Below are positions 26,712-36,279 of a stretch of DNA of 64,000 nt, in pieces. The notes beneath the pieces were generated by a model, which was not told the origin of the DNA, searched no databases, and was given only the letters and a program-made list of their open reading frames with translations. The stretch covers positions 12,439 to 76,438 of the forward strand of contig CAYNPH010000027.1 in the NCBI GenBank assembly GCA_964399035.1, given 5' to 3'. This stretch comes from WAOL01 sp964399035. Lineage in GTDB: Archaea > Thermoproteota > Thermoprotei_A > Sulfolobales > NBVN01. Made by a program: the position numbers and the translations under genes. Every line of letters begins with the position of its first letter. The stretch's first letter is position 1.

Positions 26712-27902
26712 TCAGGCTGAGCATGCGTGTATATTGTCGAGTAATTCACTCGCTCTCCTACCGCGCCACTCGAACTCCCCCTTAAGTATGCGGGACATGA
26801 ACATGCATATCAAGGCAACGCCAATGTATGGTGCTGCAAAGGCGTACGCGGCAGAGTAACCGTTGATTTTAGATCCAGCGATGTGTGTCAGAGCGCACAC
26901 CGCGTATGACGCGTAACCAGCCACTATGAGGAGGGGGTTCATGCTGATTAAAGATGCGGGCCCCAACGCAGGCGCCAGGTAAGGTAGGAGGAATAACGCA
27001 GCATACGCTAGGGAACGACCGCGCTCGCATATTATCCTTCTCCAGAATATTCTTGCGAGAACATTTACCGAGTCGCTTAACCTTGGGTGCCAGAGGGAAG
27101 CCACCCTTTCGAAACCGGCGAGCACCGTGAAAATCACGCCTCTGCGTTTAGCGGCCACCGCCAGAGCCTTATCCTCAACCACCTCATGCTTAACGGACTC
27201 ATGAGTACCTAGCGTCTCATAAACATCCTTACGCACAGCCCAGCAACATCCGAAAAACCACGCGATTCTTGACTTCGGGTCAAATACCTTATCAAAGCCT
27301 AGGAACGCATGGGAAATTGTGGTCAGGAGCACCTCAGCTGCACGGCAAGCACGTGTACTACACATGAATCGCGGGGCGTATGACGCTAGTCCCGTAACCC
27401 ACGCCTCACCCACCAATATCCGCAGGGCATCCTCCCTGGTAAACCATGTATCGGAGTCAAGGAAGACAATAACTTCAGACTCGTCTCTCACCTCTAGGTA
27501 ACCTCGGAGGCAGGCATAGGGCTTAGGAACCCACCCGGGCGGGACGCCATTAACACTCACTACACTCACCCTCAAACCCTGACTAGTTAATTCCCCAGTA
27601 AGCGAGCGCACGACCTCGGCCGACCCGTCAGTACTCTCATCATCAGCAACGACTACCTTAACGGGTTTAACATCCTGCACAGCCAATGATTTGATAGTGG
27701 TCACTATGGTGTCGACGCAGTTGCGGCAAGGTATGACGACGGAGAACTTAGGTACGTGAGTAATGTTTGGGTTAGGCTTCCTGAGTGCTGAGAGGCTCTT
27801 CCGAAGCCCGTAGAGCCCGTACCCCCAGAAGGCGATCGTTAAGGCTAGGATAAGGGTAGTTAAGGCCTCACTAATGAGCATGGGTGTGCTTGCCGGCATC
27901 AC
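26712..27902 (-). CDS. Membrane family 2 glycosyltransferase
   Basis: 396 residues. An N-terminal hydrophobic helix is followed by the GT-A domain: VVIPCRNCVDTIVTTIKSL, VVVADDESTDGS and the metal-binding VIVFLDSDTWF. Three or four C-terminal helices follow, a plan seen in lipid or polyprenol glycosyltransferases. It likely transfers a sugar to a membrane lipid or lipid-linked glycan from the cytoplasmic side. It lies between the DUF364 gene and the ABC transporter cluster. Confidence 0.85.
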   Translation of the reverse strand: MMPASTPMLISEALTTLILALTIAFWGYGLYGLRKSLSALRKPNPNITHVPKFSVVIPCRNCVDTIVTTIKSLAVQDVKPVKVVVADDESTDGSAEVVRSLTGELTSQGLRVSVVSVNGVPPGWVPKPYACLRGYLEVRDESEVIVFLDSDTWFTREDALRILVGEAWVTGLASYAPRFMCSTRACRAAEVLLTTISHAFLGFDKVFDPKSRIAWFFGCCWAVRKDVYETLGTHESVKHEVVEDKALAVAAKRRGVIFTVLAGFERVASLWHPRLSDSVNVLARIFWRRIICERGRSLAYAALFLLPYLAPALGPASLISMNPLLIVAGYASYAVCALTHIAGSKINGYSAAYAFAAPYIGVALICMFMSRILKGEFEWRGRRASELLDNIHACSA

Positions 27903-27948
27903 GTGAGCCGTGAAGATAGGTGGGGCGTGGAGTTAAAACTGTGTTGAC

Positions 27949-29052
27949 TTACGCTTCAATGTACTCCAGGTTGAGTTCCGTGTTAGGGTCAAAGTACTTG
28001 ATGGCGTTGGGGTCTATGTTGACGTAGACCTTAGACCCTATGCGTAATTGCCTCACCTCTTTCGTGGGCATCACGACCTTAACCACGAACTCACCGATGA
28101 TGACTGTGACCACCGCATCCCTCCCTAAGGGCTCAACCTCGAACAGCTCACCCGAAGGTGAGAACCTACCCTCCATGGGGTGCTCAGAGACCACGGCGCT
28201 CTCAGGCCTGAAAGCCATTAATATGGTCTTCAGACCTAACCTCCTTATCTTCTCTAGGGTTGCTGGCGGTGGTGTGAGGCGCGAGCCCGTGGTCTCTATG
28301 GTTCCGTCCTCCAGAACAGATCCCTTAACGATATTCATTGGCGGGTTACCTATGAAGGTAGCGACGAACACGTTCCTCGGGTTCTCGTATATTTGCTCGG
28401 GTGTGCCCTCCTGTTGAATTACGCCTTTGTTTATGACTACGATCTTATCGGCTATGGCTAGAGCCTCGGACTGGTCGTGAGTCACGTACACGCTCGTAAT
28501 GCCTAGGTCCTGCTGCATCCTCTTCAGCTCAGCCCTAATGTAGACCCTAAGGAGGGCGTCCAGGTTGCTTAGAGGCTCGTCAAGAAGTAGGACGCTCGGC
28601 TCCTTCACTAGGGCCCTAGCCAAGGCAACTCTCTGCTGTTGCCCGCCCGATAACTGGTGGGGGTACCTATCGAGAAGGTTCTCAATACGGAGGAACTTAG
28701 CTACCTCGCGAACCTTAGAGTCTATCTTCGACTGAGGTTCTTTCTTCAGGCGGAGCGGGAAGGCTATGTTATCGTACACCTTCATGTGCGGGTAGAGCGC
28801 ATAATTCTGGAACACTAAACCAACGTTCCTCTCGGCAGGCGTCAAGTCAGTCACGTCCTTCTCGCCGAAGTATATCCTGCCTGAAGTGGGTTTGTAGATC
28901 CCAGCTATGAGGTAGAGGGTAGTGGTTTTCCCTCCTCCGGAGGGGCCTAGGAGGACGTAGAGCTTGCCGTCCTCTATCTCCAGGCTGACGTTATTTATCG
29001 CTACTACCTTCCCGAACCTTTTCGTTACCTTTTCCAGCCTTACGCTTACCAT
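27949..29052 (-). CDS. Sugar ABC transporter ATPase (MalK/UgpC type)
   Basis: 367 residues. Walker A GPSGGGKTT (36-44), signature LSGGQQQRVALARAL, Walker B VLLLDEPLSNLD, and the switch His in VYVTHDQSEA. A C-terminal TOBE-type domain (~240-367) marks the CUT1 carbohydrate group, where it contacts substrates or regulators. It powers the two permeases encoded immediately upstream in the same operon, eight bases apart. Confidence 0.94.
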   Translation of the reverse strand: MVSVRLEKVTKRFGKVVAINNVSLEIEDGKLYVLLGPSGGGKTTTLYLIAGIYKPTSGRIYFGEKDVTDLTPAERNVGLVFQNYALYPHMKVYDNIAFPLRLKKEPQSKIDSKVREVAKFLRIENLLDRYPHQLSGGQQQRVALARALVKEPSVLLLDEPLSNLDALLRVYIRAELKRMQQDLGITSVYVTHDQSEALAIADKIVVINKGVIQQEGTPEQIYENPRNVFVATFIGNPPMNIVKGSVLEDGTIETTGSRLTPPPATLEKIRRLGLKTILMAFRPESAVVSEHPMEGRFSPSGELFEVEPLGRDAVVTVIIGEFVVKVVMPTKEVRQLRIGSKVYVNIDPNAIKYFDPNTELNLEYIEA

Positions 29053-29059
29053 TCCACCC

Positions 29060-29971
29060 TCACCCCTTTATACCGCTTAGGCTTGTCTGGAGCATGTACC
29101 TACGCACGAAAGTGAAGAACACTAACGTTGGGATTAAGTAGAGAGTGCCCGCCGCCGCAACTACCGGGAGGTGCACCACCTCAAGGCTCCCGCCAGCTAA
29201 GAGGCCAGCGATGTACGTTGCTAGGGTCTTCTCCGTTGCTGGGAGGAACACCATCACGTAGATAAGTTCACCCCACCCAGCGATGAAGGAGAAAATGGCT
29301 ATTGCGGCTATGCCGGGCTTGACCAGCGGGAGGATTATGTCTTTCCACACCTTAATCCTCGAGGCACCGTCAACTATTGCCGACCACTCAATCTCCCACG
29401 GAACCTTATCGAAGAAGCCCTTCATTATCCACACATCCATCGGTACCTCCAACGCCGCCCTAGCAACGATGACGTACAGGAACGCGTAGAAAGTCCATGC
29501 ACTGGCTGGGAGTGGTTGCTTAGAGAATATGTAGAGGGCGTAAACAGCTATTATTAGGGAGACTCCCGGGAAGGCGTGTAGCAGTATGAGTAGCTGTATG
29601 AGGAAGGTTCTTCCCTTGAACTTCATTCGGGAGCAGGCGTAACCTGCTAGGGTTGCAAGCACTGTTACCACAATCATGACTCCGAACGCTATTATGAACG
29701 TGTTGAATATGTAGCGCAGTATGTCCCAGAAACTCAGCACGCTTGCCGCAGTTACGGCGAGCTTGCCCTCGAAGAAGAGGATCCAGTTCTCGAGCGTGAA
29801 GGTGAGCTGACCTATGATCCCTCCAGTAATCATTTGATTCGTAAAGCTCGACGCTATCAGGACGAAGTACGTTACGAGTATCGGCGCTGAGGCCAGCAAT
29901 ACAACTATTCCTAACATGATGTTCATGCGGCGTCTCTCAATAGTTTCAACATCCGCGACCTCAGGCATCAT
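29060..29971 (-). CDS. Sugar ABC transporter permease (MalG type)
   Basis: 303 residues, six helices. The EAA loop that binds the ATPase is EWSAIVDGASRIKVWKDIILPLVKPG. Its N terminus starts in the cytoplasm and the protein ends TSLSGIKG, like MalG. It overlaps the other permease gene by 4 bases. Confidence 0.92.
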   Translation of the reverse strand: MMPEVADVETIERRRMNIMLGIVVLLASAPILVTYFVLIASSFTNQMITGGIIGQLTFTLENWILFFEGKLAVTAASVLSFWDILRYIFNTFIIAFGVMIVVTVLATLAGYACSRMKFKGRTFLIQLLILLHAFPGVSLIIAVYALYIFSKQPLPASAWTFYAFLYVIVARAALEVPMDVWIMKGFFDKVPWEIEWSAIVDGASRIKVWKDIILPLVKPGIAAIAIFSFIAGWGELIYVMVFLPATEKTLATYIAGLLAGGSLEVVHLPVVAAAGTLYLIPTLVFFTFVRRYMLQTSLSGIKG

Positions 29972-30921
29972 ATATCACCCTTAGGCTCCAAAATCATCTT
30001 CTTATAACCCAGCGCCTTGAGCGCAACTAACCCTAACGCGATCCCTATGACTGACAGGAACGTTGAGGCAGCGGCAGCAAGACCCTGATCCTTAACGGTA
30101 GTGAAGGCGGTTCTGAACACGTAGAGCGCCCATGTCTGACCCCAGGTGCTGTCAACGACCCTCCACTCAACGAGCAGGAATATCTGGGCGAAGGAGGTTA
30201 GCAGGGAGAGCATCTGCCACACCGTTATGAACGTGAAATGCCACTTCGTTAGCGGTAGCAGTATATGCCTTATGATCCTGCCCGTTGATGCTCCGTCCAC
30301 CCTAGCAGCTATTATGAGTTCCTTCGGTATGCTCTTAAATGCTGAGTAGAATATTATCATTCCGTAGCTGACGCCAACGAGACCATTGACGAATATTATT
30401 ATGAACCAAGCACCCCAAGGCAGGTACCTAGGGTCTAAGCCAAGCGCTATTGGGTGATTAATTAAGTGCAGACGCATCAGTATAGCGTTCAGTAACCCTA
30501 TACCTGAGCTATGGAAGAAGTAGTACCAGAGCAAGGAGTACACCGCTACTGGAGTCATACGGGGCAGGAGCCAAAGTCCTTGATAGGCTAACGAGAGCTT
30601 CTCATCCATGAAATACGTTGCTAGGGCAAGAAGTAATCCACCGAACACGTTAATTACGAGCGTTACTGCAATGAAGACGCAAGTTGTTATTATTACTGCC
30701 CGCATGTCAGGGTCATACATCATTATGTGGATTAGCCGCTCATAGTTCTGTAGTCCGATGAATTGCGTTAGGTACCTGTTTATGTTCCAGTCTGTCATTG
30801 GTGTGAAGCTTATGTAAATCGAAAGAAAGAGCGGGACAATGTAGAAGAGTACAACTACAAATAATGCAGGTCCAAGGAAAAAGAGGAGAGTTAATTTTCT
30901 ACTTACCTTCATCGTACTCAC
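29968..30921 (-). CDS. Sugar ABC transporter permease (MalF type)
   Basis: 317 residues, six helices without the long periplasmic insert of enteric MalF. The EAA loop reads ELIIAARVDGASTGRIIRHI then LPLTKW. It pairs with the MalG-type subunit to form the channel. Second gene of the operon, 12 bases after the binding protein. Confidence 0.92.
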   Translation of the reverse strand: MSTMKVSRKLTLLFFLGPALFVVVLFYIVPLFLSIYISFTPMTDWNINRYLTQFIGLQNYERLIHIMMYDPDMRAVIITTCVFIAVTLVINVFGGLLLALATYFMDEKLSLAYQGLWLLPRMTPVAVYSLLWYYFFHSSGIGLLNAILMRLHLINHPIALGLDPRYLPWGAWFIIIFVNGLVGVSYGMIIFYSAFKSIPKELIIAARVDGASTGRIIRHILLPLTKWHFTFITVWQMLSLLTSFAQIFLLVEWRVVDSTWGQTWALYVFRTAFTTVKDQGLAAAASTFLSVIGIALGLVALKALGYKKMILEPKGDI

Positions 30922-30933
30922 CAGCTACTTCAC

Positions 30934-32676
30934 TTAGGGGAAGCTCCAGTTCGACGGTATGCTGCCAACGATCTCAACGTTAGCTGAGAGTTGTGGGTCG
31001 GCCTTGATCTTCTGTATCAGGTAGTTCACGGCGTCCTTCGGGGTCATCTCACCCATGAGCACCTTATTGATGGCGTCAGCGAAGAACCCTGCTAGCTTCG
31101 GGTATAATGGATGGCTTGGCGCTAGGTGCGTGTACTCCAGCATGTAACTCACGTTCGCTAGGAACTGAATGTTGATCTTGTTCGCGGTCCTCCGCACTAT
31201 AGGCTCAATAGCCTTCTTAACGTCCGGGCTTAGGTTGATCTTCATGTTGATTAGGTCATTGACCCAAGTCTCGTTCTTCAGTAGGGCAGCCGCGGCCTTC
31301 CTCACCGGTACGTGGCCGGAGATCACGCTGTGAATGGCATTTATCTCTGGGTCGCTAGCACCCACAACCATTAGGAACGCTAGTTCGTGGTACACGTCCT
31401 TAAGCTGATTGTAGTTCGGGTTGTCCTTACCAGCATTCTCGGCAATCATCCACATGAATGGCTGGCTCAGCGTCACTGGCTTATCGCCGGGATCGCCAGC
31501 TGGGAATAGCGTGTAGTAGAATTTCTTAACCTCCTCCTCAGGCGTTAATGGTCTCTGCTTCTTGGTTGTTGGGTCGTAATAGTATGCCTTAGTCTGCCAC
31601 TCAGTCCAGTGCCAGGTACCGCCGATGAAGAACAGCGTGCATCCGGTCGGGGAGCCCTTGCAGTCATTCACTACGGTTGGGTGTATCTGCTGTGCCCAGT
31701 CCCATGACATCATGTCCTTAGGCAGTAGCTTGTGCTGGGCGAACGCGTACTCGGTGGCGAACCACTTGTATACGGCGGGCACGTCTAGCACGAGCTTGCC
31801 GGTCTTCTCATCGTACAGCTTGCCGCCGTAGGCGAAGATGAACTGTATTAGATCTGGGTGTGCACTACCCTTCCTGTGGATTAATCCCCACTTAGCACAG
31901 CCCTTGCTCACAGCCTCCTCAGCCTTCTTGAACATGTCGTGCCAAGTGAACTTACCATCCTTAACCTGCTGGGCTAGGTTACTTATATCCCAACCCATGC
32001 ATGCAGCCACGTCCTTCCTCACGTATATTGGCCTAGCCTCAGTGTCCTGAGGCACGCCGTAGTAGTGACCCTTATACTTAGCTGCCTCCATTATTGGTGT
32101 GTAGAAGTCCTTAAAGACGCTGTCCCAATACTTCTCTACGTAGCTGTTTATGTCGAGTATATAGCCCTGGCTCGCCAGGTTAGCGATGTAGATGTAGCTA
32201 TTTACGAAGAAGTCGCCGTTAGTGCCCTGAGGTACTGCCGATGTGAACTCGTCGTACAGCTTCTTGAAGCTGCTCTCCCAGAACTTATCCATAACTATCT
32301 TGACGTTAATGCCGTTCTTCTCCCAGATCTTGTTGATCTTGTAGGCAGCTTCGTAGAGGCCATACATCCTCATGACGCTGTTGGGGTCTCCAGTAGCCCA
32401 CACAGTGAACTTAACCGTGTGTATGCCCTTCGACTCTAGGTACTTACCGATAGCTATGACGTCCTTCTCGAAGTTCCCTGTGAGTACCGGCTTACTTGGT
32501 GCTGCTGACGTTGTTGTGGATGTGGTGGTCTTAGTTGTTGTGGAGGTTGATGTCGACGTCGATGTCGTGGTTGTCGTTGCCGGTGCTGGCTTCTGGGACA
32601 TGTAGTATGCTGCTGCACCGATTATTATTATAATGATTATTATTGCGGCCGCGATGGCCAAGCCTTTACTAGCCAT
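30934..32676 (-). CDS. Sugar-binding protein of the ABC importer, membrane tethered
   Basis: 580 residues. The N-terminal helix (MASKGLAIAAAIIIIIIIIG) anchors it, followed by a Thr/Ser-rich linker of about 30 residues, probably glycosylated, typical of crenarchaeal binding proteins. The rest is a type I extracellular solute-binding fold of the CUT1/MalE class. The substrate may be an oligosaccharide, judging from the permease class and large size; this is inference. ATG 32676 has GGGGTGAGGGG just upstream. The transcript probably begins with a structured leader (32,677-32,804). Confidence 0.88.
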   Translation of the reverse strand: MASKGLAIAAAIIIIIIIIGAAAYYMSQKPAPATTTTTSTSTSTSTTTKTTTSTTTSAAPSKPVLTGNFEKDVIAIGKYLESKGIHTVKFTVWATGDPNSVMRMYGLYEAAYKINKIWEKNGINVKIVMDKFWESSFKKLYDEFTSAVPQGTNGDFFVNSYIYIANLASQGYILDINSYVEKYWDSVFKDFYTPIMEAAKYKGHYYGVPQDTEARPIYVRKDVAACMGWDISNLAQQVKDGKFTWHDMFKKAEEAVSKGCAKWGLIHRKGSAHPDLIQFIFAYGGKLYDEKTGKLVLDVPAVYKWFATEYAFAQHKLLPKDMMSWDWAQQIHPTVVNDCKGSPTGCTLFFIGGTWHWTEWQTKAYYYDPTTKKQRPLTPEEEVKKFYYTLFPAGDPGDKPVTLSQPFMWMIAENAGKDNPNYNQLKDVYHELAFLMVVGASDPEINAIHSVISGHVPVRKAAAALLKNETWVNDLINMKINLSPDVKKAIEPIVRRTANKINIQFLANVSYMLEYTHLAPSHPLYPKLAGFFADAINKVLMGEMTPKDAVNYLIQKIKADPQLSANVEIVGSIPSNWSFP

Positions 32677-32804
32677 ACACCCCTCACCCCCACATCTAGA
32701 TCGGATTGACTTGCCTATGTTTTAACCCGCGCAGGTTCGGGCGGCCCTCACGGGCCACGCATCCCCCAGCCCTGCCCGTCGTGGGGACGGCAGGGCGGAG
32801 ATGC
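32677..32804 (-). ncRNA. GC-rich structured 5' leader of the sugar ABC operon (candidate regulatory RNA)
   Basis: A box A at 32826-32836 (minus AAAGTATATGG) predicts transcription from about 32804, leaving about 128 untranslated bases, very long for this organism. The first 46 bases (32804-32759) fold into a nearly continuous stem: GCAT/ATGC, a CTCC/GGGG segment, GCCCTGCC/GGCAGGGC, and GTC/GAC with a five-base loop. A second hairpin (32756-32743) is GGCCC-GTGA-GGGCC with a GNRA tetraloop only on the minus strand. A short AACC/GGTT pair may follow. GC content is far above the neighbouring intergenic DNA. It matches no riboswitch I know. It could be a cis-regulator or a separate small RNA. Confidence 0.55.
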
Positions 32805-32825
32805 TTTTGCTTAACCAATTTTTCA

Positions 32826-32836
32826 CCATATACTTT
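32826..32836 (-). promoter_or_regulatory. Box A promoter of the sugar ABC operon
   Basis: AAAGTATATGG on the minus strand, with a purine-rich CGAAGTAA stretch just upstream that may serve as BRE. Its centre is about 27 bases from the 5' base of the long GC-rich hairpin. The remaining DNA to the OsmC gene (32,840-33,014) shows only that gene's own box A. Confidence 0.55.
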
Positions 32837-32974
32837 ACTTCGATTAATAGACCGAGGGCAACCCATAAAAGGTTTACTCATGGTGTTATGGTCTACGAGA
32901 TTAAATAATCAGTACTCACTCTTAATACCTAGTTCAATTTCCTACGGACAGTTTGGATCGGTTAAGCGTCAACG

Positions 32975-32985
32975 CATTTTAATAC
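32975..32985 (+). promoter_or_regulatory. Box A promoter of the OsmC gene
   Basis: CATTTTAATAC centred about 35 bases before TTG 33015. Transcription would begin near 33006, leaving about nine bases of leader. This rules out the longer upstream reading frame as the protein start. Confidence 0.5.
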
Positions 32986-33014
32986 GTTCCTCATGTAATG
33001 CTTGGGGATATTCT

Positions 33015-33473
33015 TTGCCCGAAATACGTGAGAAGAACCTCAAAACAATAAAGGTAACCTCAACTCTTGAGGAGGGCTTTAAGGTCGTTACGAAAGCCCG
33101 CAAACACGTAATAGTTCAGGACTTACCCGAGTTCGCAGGAGGTAAGGACTCCGGACCATTACCACCGGAACTGTTGCTGGCGTCGCTGGCCGGGTGTATA
33201 GGGATAGTTGCCCGTTACCATAGCGGGAAGTTCGGGATAGAGATAAAGGGCATGGAGATCGAGGTTGAGGGCGATTACGACCCTAGGGGTTTCGCAGGCC
33301 AAGATGTTAAGCCAGGCTTCCAGGAGATCAGGGTGAAGGTAGTTGTTGACGCGCCTAGCGCTAGTGAGGAGGACCTGAGGAGGCTTATGGAGTTCGTTGA
33401 GAAGCACTGCCCTATAGAGGATACTTTAGTGGATACCACGAAGGTAGTGATTAACGTGAAGAAGAAAACATAA
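33015..33473 (+). CDS. OsmC/Ohr-family peroxide-detoxifying protein
   Basis: 153 residues from TTG 33015, which has GGGGAT about eight bases upstream and a matching promoter. Both redox cysteines are present: the first in LLASLAGCIGIVARY and the second in EKHCPIEDTL, as in OsmC and Ohr thiol peroxidases that reduce organic hydroperoxides. It is divergent from the ABC operon and precedes the STAND regulator; no functional link is evident. Confidence 0.87.
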   Translation: MPEIREKNLKTIKVTSTLEEGFKVVTKARKHVIVQDLPEFAGGKDSGPLPPELLLASLAGCIGIVARYHSGKFGIEIKGMEIEVEGDYDPRGFAGQDVKPGFQEIRVKVVVDAPSASEEDLRRLMEFVEKHCPIEDTLVDTTKVVINVKKKT

Positions 33474-33580
33474 TAGACTCTCGTTTTTCCCTGTCCCGTA
33501 TGCTCCTAGGCGTTGCGGCATCACCTAAAATTCTAGATGTGAAGTTCTTCTGTTAAACTTTTTAAACAAGTTAAGCAAGT

Positions 33581-36037
33581 ATGACATTAAAGACACGGAG
33601 CAGGGATGGTGCGGAGCTCGTGGCCCCTGACGATGCGGAAGCTTTGGAGGAGCTGAGCAGGGTCTCCACGCTCCTAAGGTTACTCTCAAGTAAGGTTGTC
33701 CTCAGGATAATTGGGGCGTTGTCGGTCGGCGAGTTAAGCCCGCGTCAAATAGCTGAGGTAACGGGCACGGACGAATCGGTTGTTTCAAGGAAGCTGAGGA
33801 AGCTTAAGGAATACGGGATAGTGGAGTACTCGTGGGTGCGCTCCGGTGATAGGAACCTGAAGGTGTACAGGCTGTCTAGAAGGGCACTCACATTAGTGGC
33901 TACGTACCCCTCACCCAAAATACTGCTCAAGGACTTAAGCAGGGATACTGGGGCGCATCGAGAGGAGACCAGTAAGGCGTTAATACTATCCTACGACGCT
34001 CCACCACCCCGACTAATGGTCTTCGTCGGGAGAGATAAGGATCTGAAAGCACTACGGGACAGCTCCCCCGGGGCGGTCGTAGTCACCGGTATTTCAGGCG
34101 TAGGCAAAACTTCGCTCGTCACGGAGTACGTGCATAGGTACGGGCTAACGGGTAAGGTCATATGGTATGAATTCACCGGGCTCGAGGATTACTACTCCTT
34201 CATGAGGCACGTGGCGTCAGCCCTTGAGAGAAGGGGGTACGTAGCGTTAATTGACGCGTTACGGAGGGGAGAACGTAGTAGTGACCTCCTAGCGCGCCTC
34301 CTAGCTGAGGGCATGGATAGAACCGGCGTCATCCTAGTGCTTGACGACTACCATAAGTGCGGCGACAGTAAGGTCAGGTTGCTCCTGCCGGTAATTGCCA
34401 CGAAGGTAAGGGCTTCCCAACTAATAGTGATTTCTAGGGTAGCTCCGCAGGAATTAATGACCTTAACGAGGCCGTTAAGGAACATCGAGCTGAAGGGCCT
34501 GAAGTTCAGCGAGGTTAGGAGCCTGCTCCGTAACTACAATATAGTCATGGATGAGAGGATAGCTGTTGAGGTTCACGTAGCCACGCAGGGCATCCCGGCC
34601 TTGGTAGAGGCATTCATCACCCTAGTAAGGGAAAGGGGGCTTGAGGAGGCGCTCAACGCATTACGTAGCGGTGCGATCGCGAGTGCTTTCTGGCTGAGGA
34701 TATACTCCTCCCTAACCCCGGCTGAGAGGGGCGCGTTGAGGGTGCTGGCCCACTTCGACGAGGCACTACCGGCTGAGTTAATTGCGGAGATGGTCGGCAT
34801 GAAGGGCGCGGTTAGGGCGCTCTATTCCTTAGTGGATAAAGGGATGGCTGAGGAGGTCGGGCCGGGCTTCAGGCTAAAGGACTGGGTTAGGGGCGTGATG
34901 AGGTTAAGGCACGTCAACCCGGCATACTACGTTAAGGTAGGTGACACCTACTTAAAGTCCGAGGACGTTGAGCTCTTCATCAAGGCCCTACGTTACTACG
35001 TGAAGGCTGGCGACGAGAGGAAATGCCTCGTAGCCCTGAAGCAAAGGTTGCTTAAGGTCAGGTACAGACTACTCGAGATCCTAGGTAGCTACAGGGAGGT
35101 GCTACTGGAAATCGACAAATTCGCTAGGAACCCAGCGTTGCTGGGGTATCTCAACCTAGAGCTTGGCATAGTGCTCATTAATCTAGGGGAACTCAGGGAG
35201 GGGCTGAAGCGCATGGAAAGAGCTGCTAGGATAGCTGAGCTACTGGAGGATAGTTTCCTACTCGTATACGCGAATTCGGTGGCGGGTAACGTGTTGGCGG
35301 AGCTGGGGAGCGTTGAGGATGGGTTGAGGAAGTGCTTGCACGCACTGGATAAGGCCTCATCAATAAGGGACAGGGAATTTAGGGTGAACGCGTTGCACTC
35401 GGTTTACGCTAACCTCGCTAAGATCTACGCGTACTTGGGGAACGTGGATGAAGCGTATAAGTATGTGCTCAAGGAGGCTGAGGTGGCGAGTAAGTTAGGT
35501 GACCCAGCACTCTACCTCTGGTCCCTTTCCCACGTAGCCATAGTTAAGGGGGTCATGGGTAAACTTCATGAGAGTGCGGCCATGCTCAAGCAGATCTACA
35601 GAGACCTGAAGACCTTGAAGATGAGGGGCATAGCCGCGGACATAGGGTTTGCCCTGCTTGAAAACCTAATCGAGATAGACGACGTCGATGAGATACTGAA
35701 ACTAGGTCCAGAGGTGCTATCCGAAATGTATGAACTGGGTAGAACCTTCGTTTACTGTAGCATCGCGCCAACAGTAACGTATGCGCTTCAAGCCGCGGGT
35801 AAGGATGGTAAAGCACGTGAAATTGCAGAGTTAGCAACCCAGAGATGCTCCGAATACCGGGAAGTTCTATGCACGTTAGAAGCTGTGGCAACCTACTTTA
35901 GCCAAGGCCCCGAAAGGGCTAGGGAAACGTTCGCTGAATGCGTCAGGAGGATTTTCTCGGACGGCATGCTTGACGAACACATTAAAAACTTAATCAACAG
36001 GTTCCCTGTGCTGAAGCGTGTAACCGTGCGGCAATAG
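33581..36037 (+). CDS. STAND-type ATPase regulator: winged helix, P-loop NTPase, TPR repeats
   Basis: 818 residues. Residues ~30-105 form a MarR/ArsR-like winged helix (LSPRQIAEVTGTDESVVSRKLRKLKEYGIV). An NTPase domain follows, with P-loop TGISGVGKTS (169-178), Walker B VILVLDD (250-256) and a sensor-like VISRVAP. The C-terminal half is helical and TPR-like. This is the MalT-like signal-gated plan with the DNA-binding domain at the N terminus instead of the C terminus. The ligand and targets are unknown; the adjacent sugar importer is a candidate target. A box A (CTTTTTAAAC) is close to the ATG, so a GTG at 33619 could be the true start. Confidence 0.82.
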   Translation: MTLKTRSRDGAELVAPDDAEALEELSRVSTLLRLLSSKVVLRIIGALSVGELSPRQIAEVTGTDESVVSRKLRKLKEYGIVEYSWVRSGDRNLKVYRLSRRALTLVATYPSPKILLKDLSRDTGAHREETSKALILSYDAPPPRLMVFVGRDKDLKALRDSSPGAVVVTGISGVGKTSLVTEYVHRYGLTGKVIWYEFTGLEDYYSFMRHVASALERRGYVALIDALRRGERSSDLLARLLAEGMDRTGVILVLDDYHKCGDSKVRLLLPVIATKVRASQLIVISRVAPQELMTLTRPLRNIELKGLKFSEVRSLLRNYNIVMDERIAVEVHVATQGIPALVEAFITLVRERGLEEALNALRSGAIASAFWLRIYSSLTPAERGALRVLAHFDEALPAELIAEMVGMKGAVRALYSLVDKGMAEEVGPGFRLKDWVRGVMRLRHVNPAYYVKVGDTYLKSEDVELFIKALRYYVKAGDERKCLVALKQRLLKVRYRLLEILGSYREVLLEIDKFARNPALLGYLNLELGIVLINLGELREGLKRMERAARIAELLEDSFLLVYANSVAGNVLAELGSVEDGLRKCLHALDKASSIRDREFRVNALHSVYANLAKIYAYLGNVDEAYKYVLKEAEVASKLGDPALYLWSLSHVAIVKGVMGKLHESAAMLKQIYRDLKTLKMRGIAADIGFALLENLIEIDDVDEILKLGPEVLSEMYELGRTFVYCSIAPTVTYALQAAGKDGKAREIAELATQRCSEYREVLCTLEAVATYFSQGPERARETFAECVRRIFSDGMLDEHIKNLINRFPVLKRVTVRQ

Positions 36038-36047
36038 CAGGGGTAAA

Positions 36048-36239
36048 TTACTCCCTCACGGAGTTCCTGAGATAGAACTTACGCTCGAAGAGGAGAACCT
36101 TGACAACGTGGTCACGCGGAATGTTGGTGGCGCTGACTATGTAATTAACTAAATCCTCGAATTCCTGGTCATTCATGAAGTGCTCAATCACCTCTTCCTC
36201 ATAACCTCGTTCGTAGCCGCAACACAAGCCCTGCCACAC
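36048..36239 (-). CDS. Small acidic hypothetical protein
   Basis: 63 residues, unrecognised. The C-terminal 45 (DQEFEDLVNYIVSATNIPR, HVVKVLLFERKFYLR) look like a compact helical domain. GTG 36239 coincides with a predicted leaderless start from GACTTAATCC (36263-36272 minus). A perfect palindrome sits eight bases further upstream. It is convergent with the STAND gene, ten bases away. Confidence 0.55.
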   Translation of the reverse strand: MWQGLCCGYERGYEEEVIEHFMNDQEFEDLVNYIVSATNIPRDHVVKVLLFERKFYLRNSVRE

Positions 36240-36279
36240 CTGAGATTACTAATAAGGCTCAAGGATTAAGTCAGCTGGT

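Noticed and set aside
32706..33014. N-terminal extension of the OsmC protein or other genes in the GC-rich stretch
   Set aside because: The extension has no OsmC similarity, and promoter and ribosome site support TTG 33015. The GC-rich DNA is better explained as structured leader RNA of the divergent operon.
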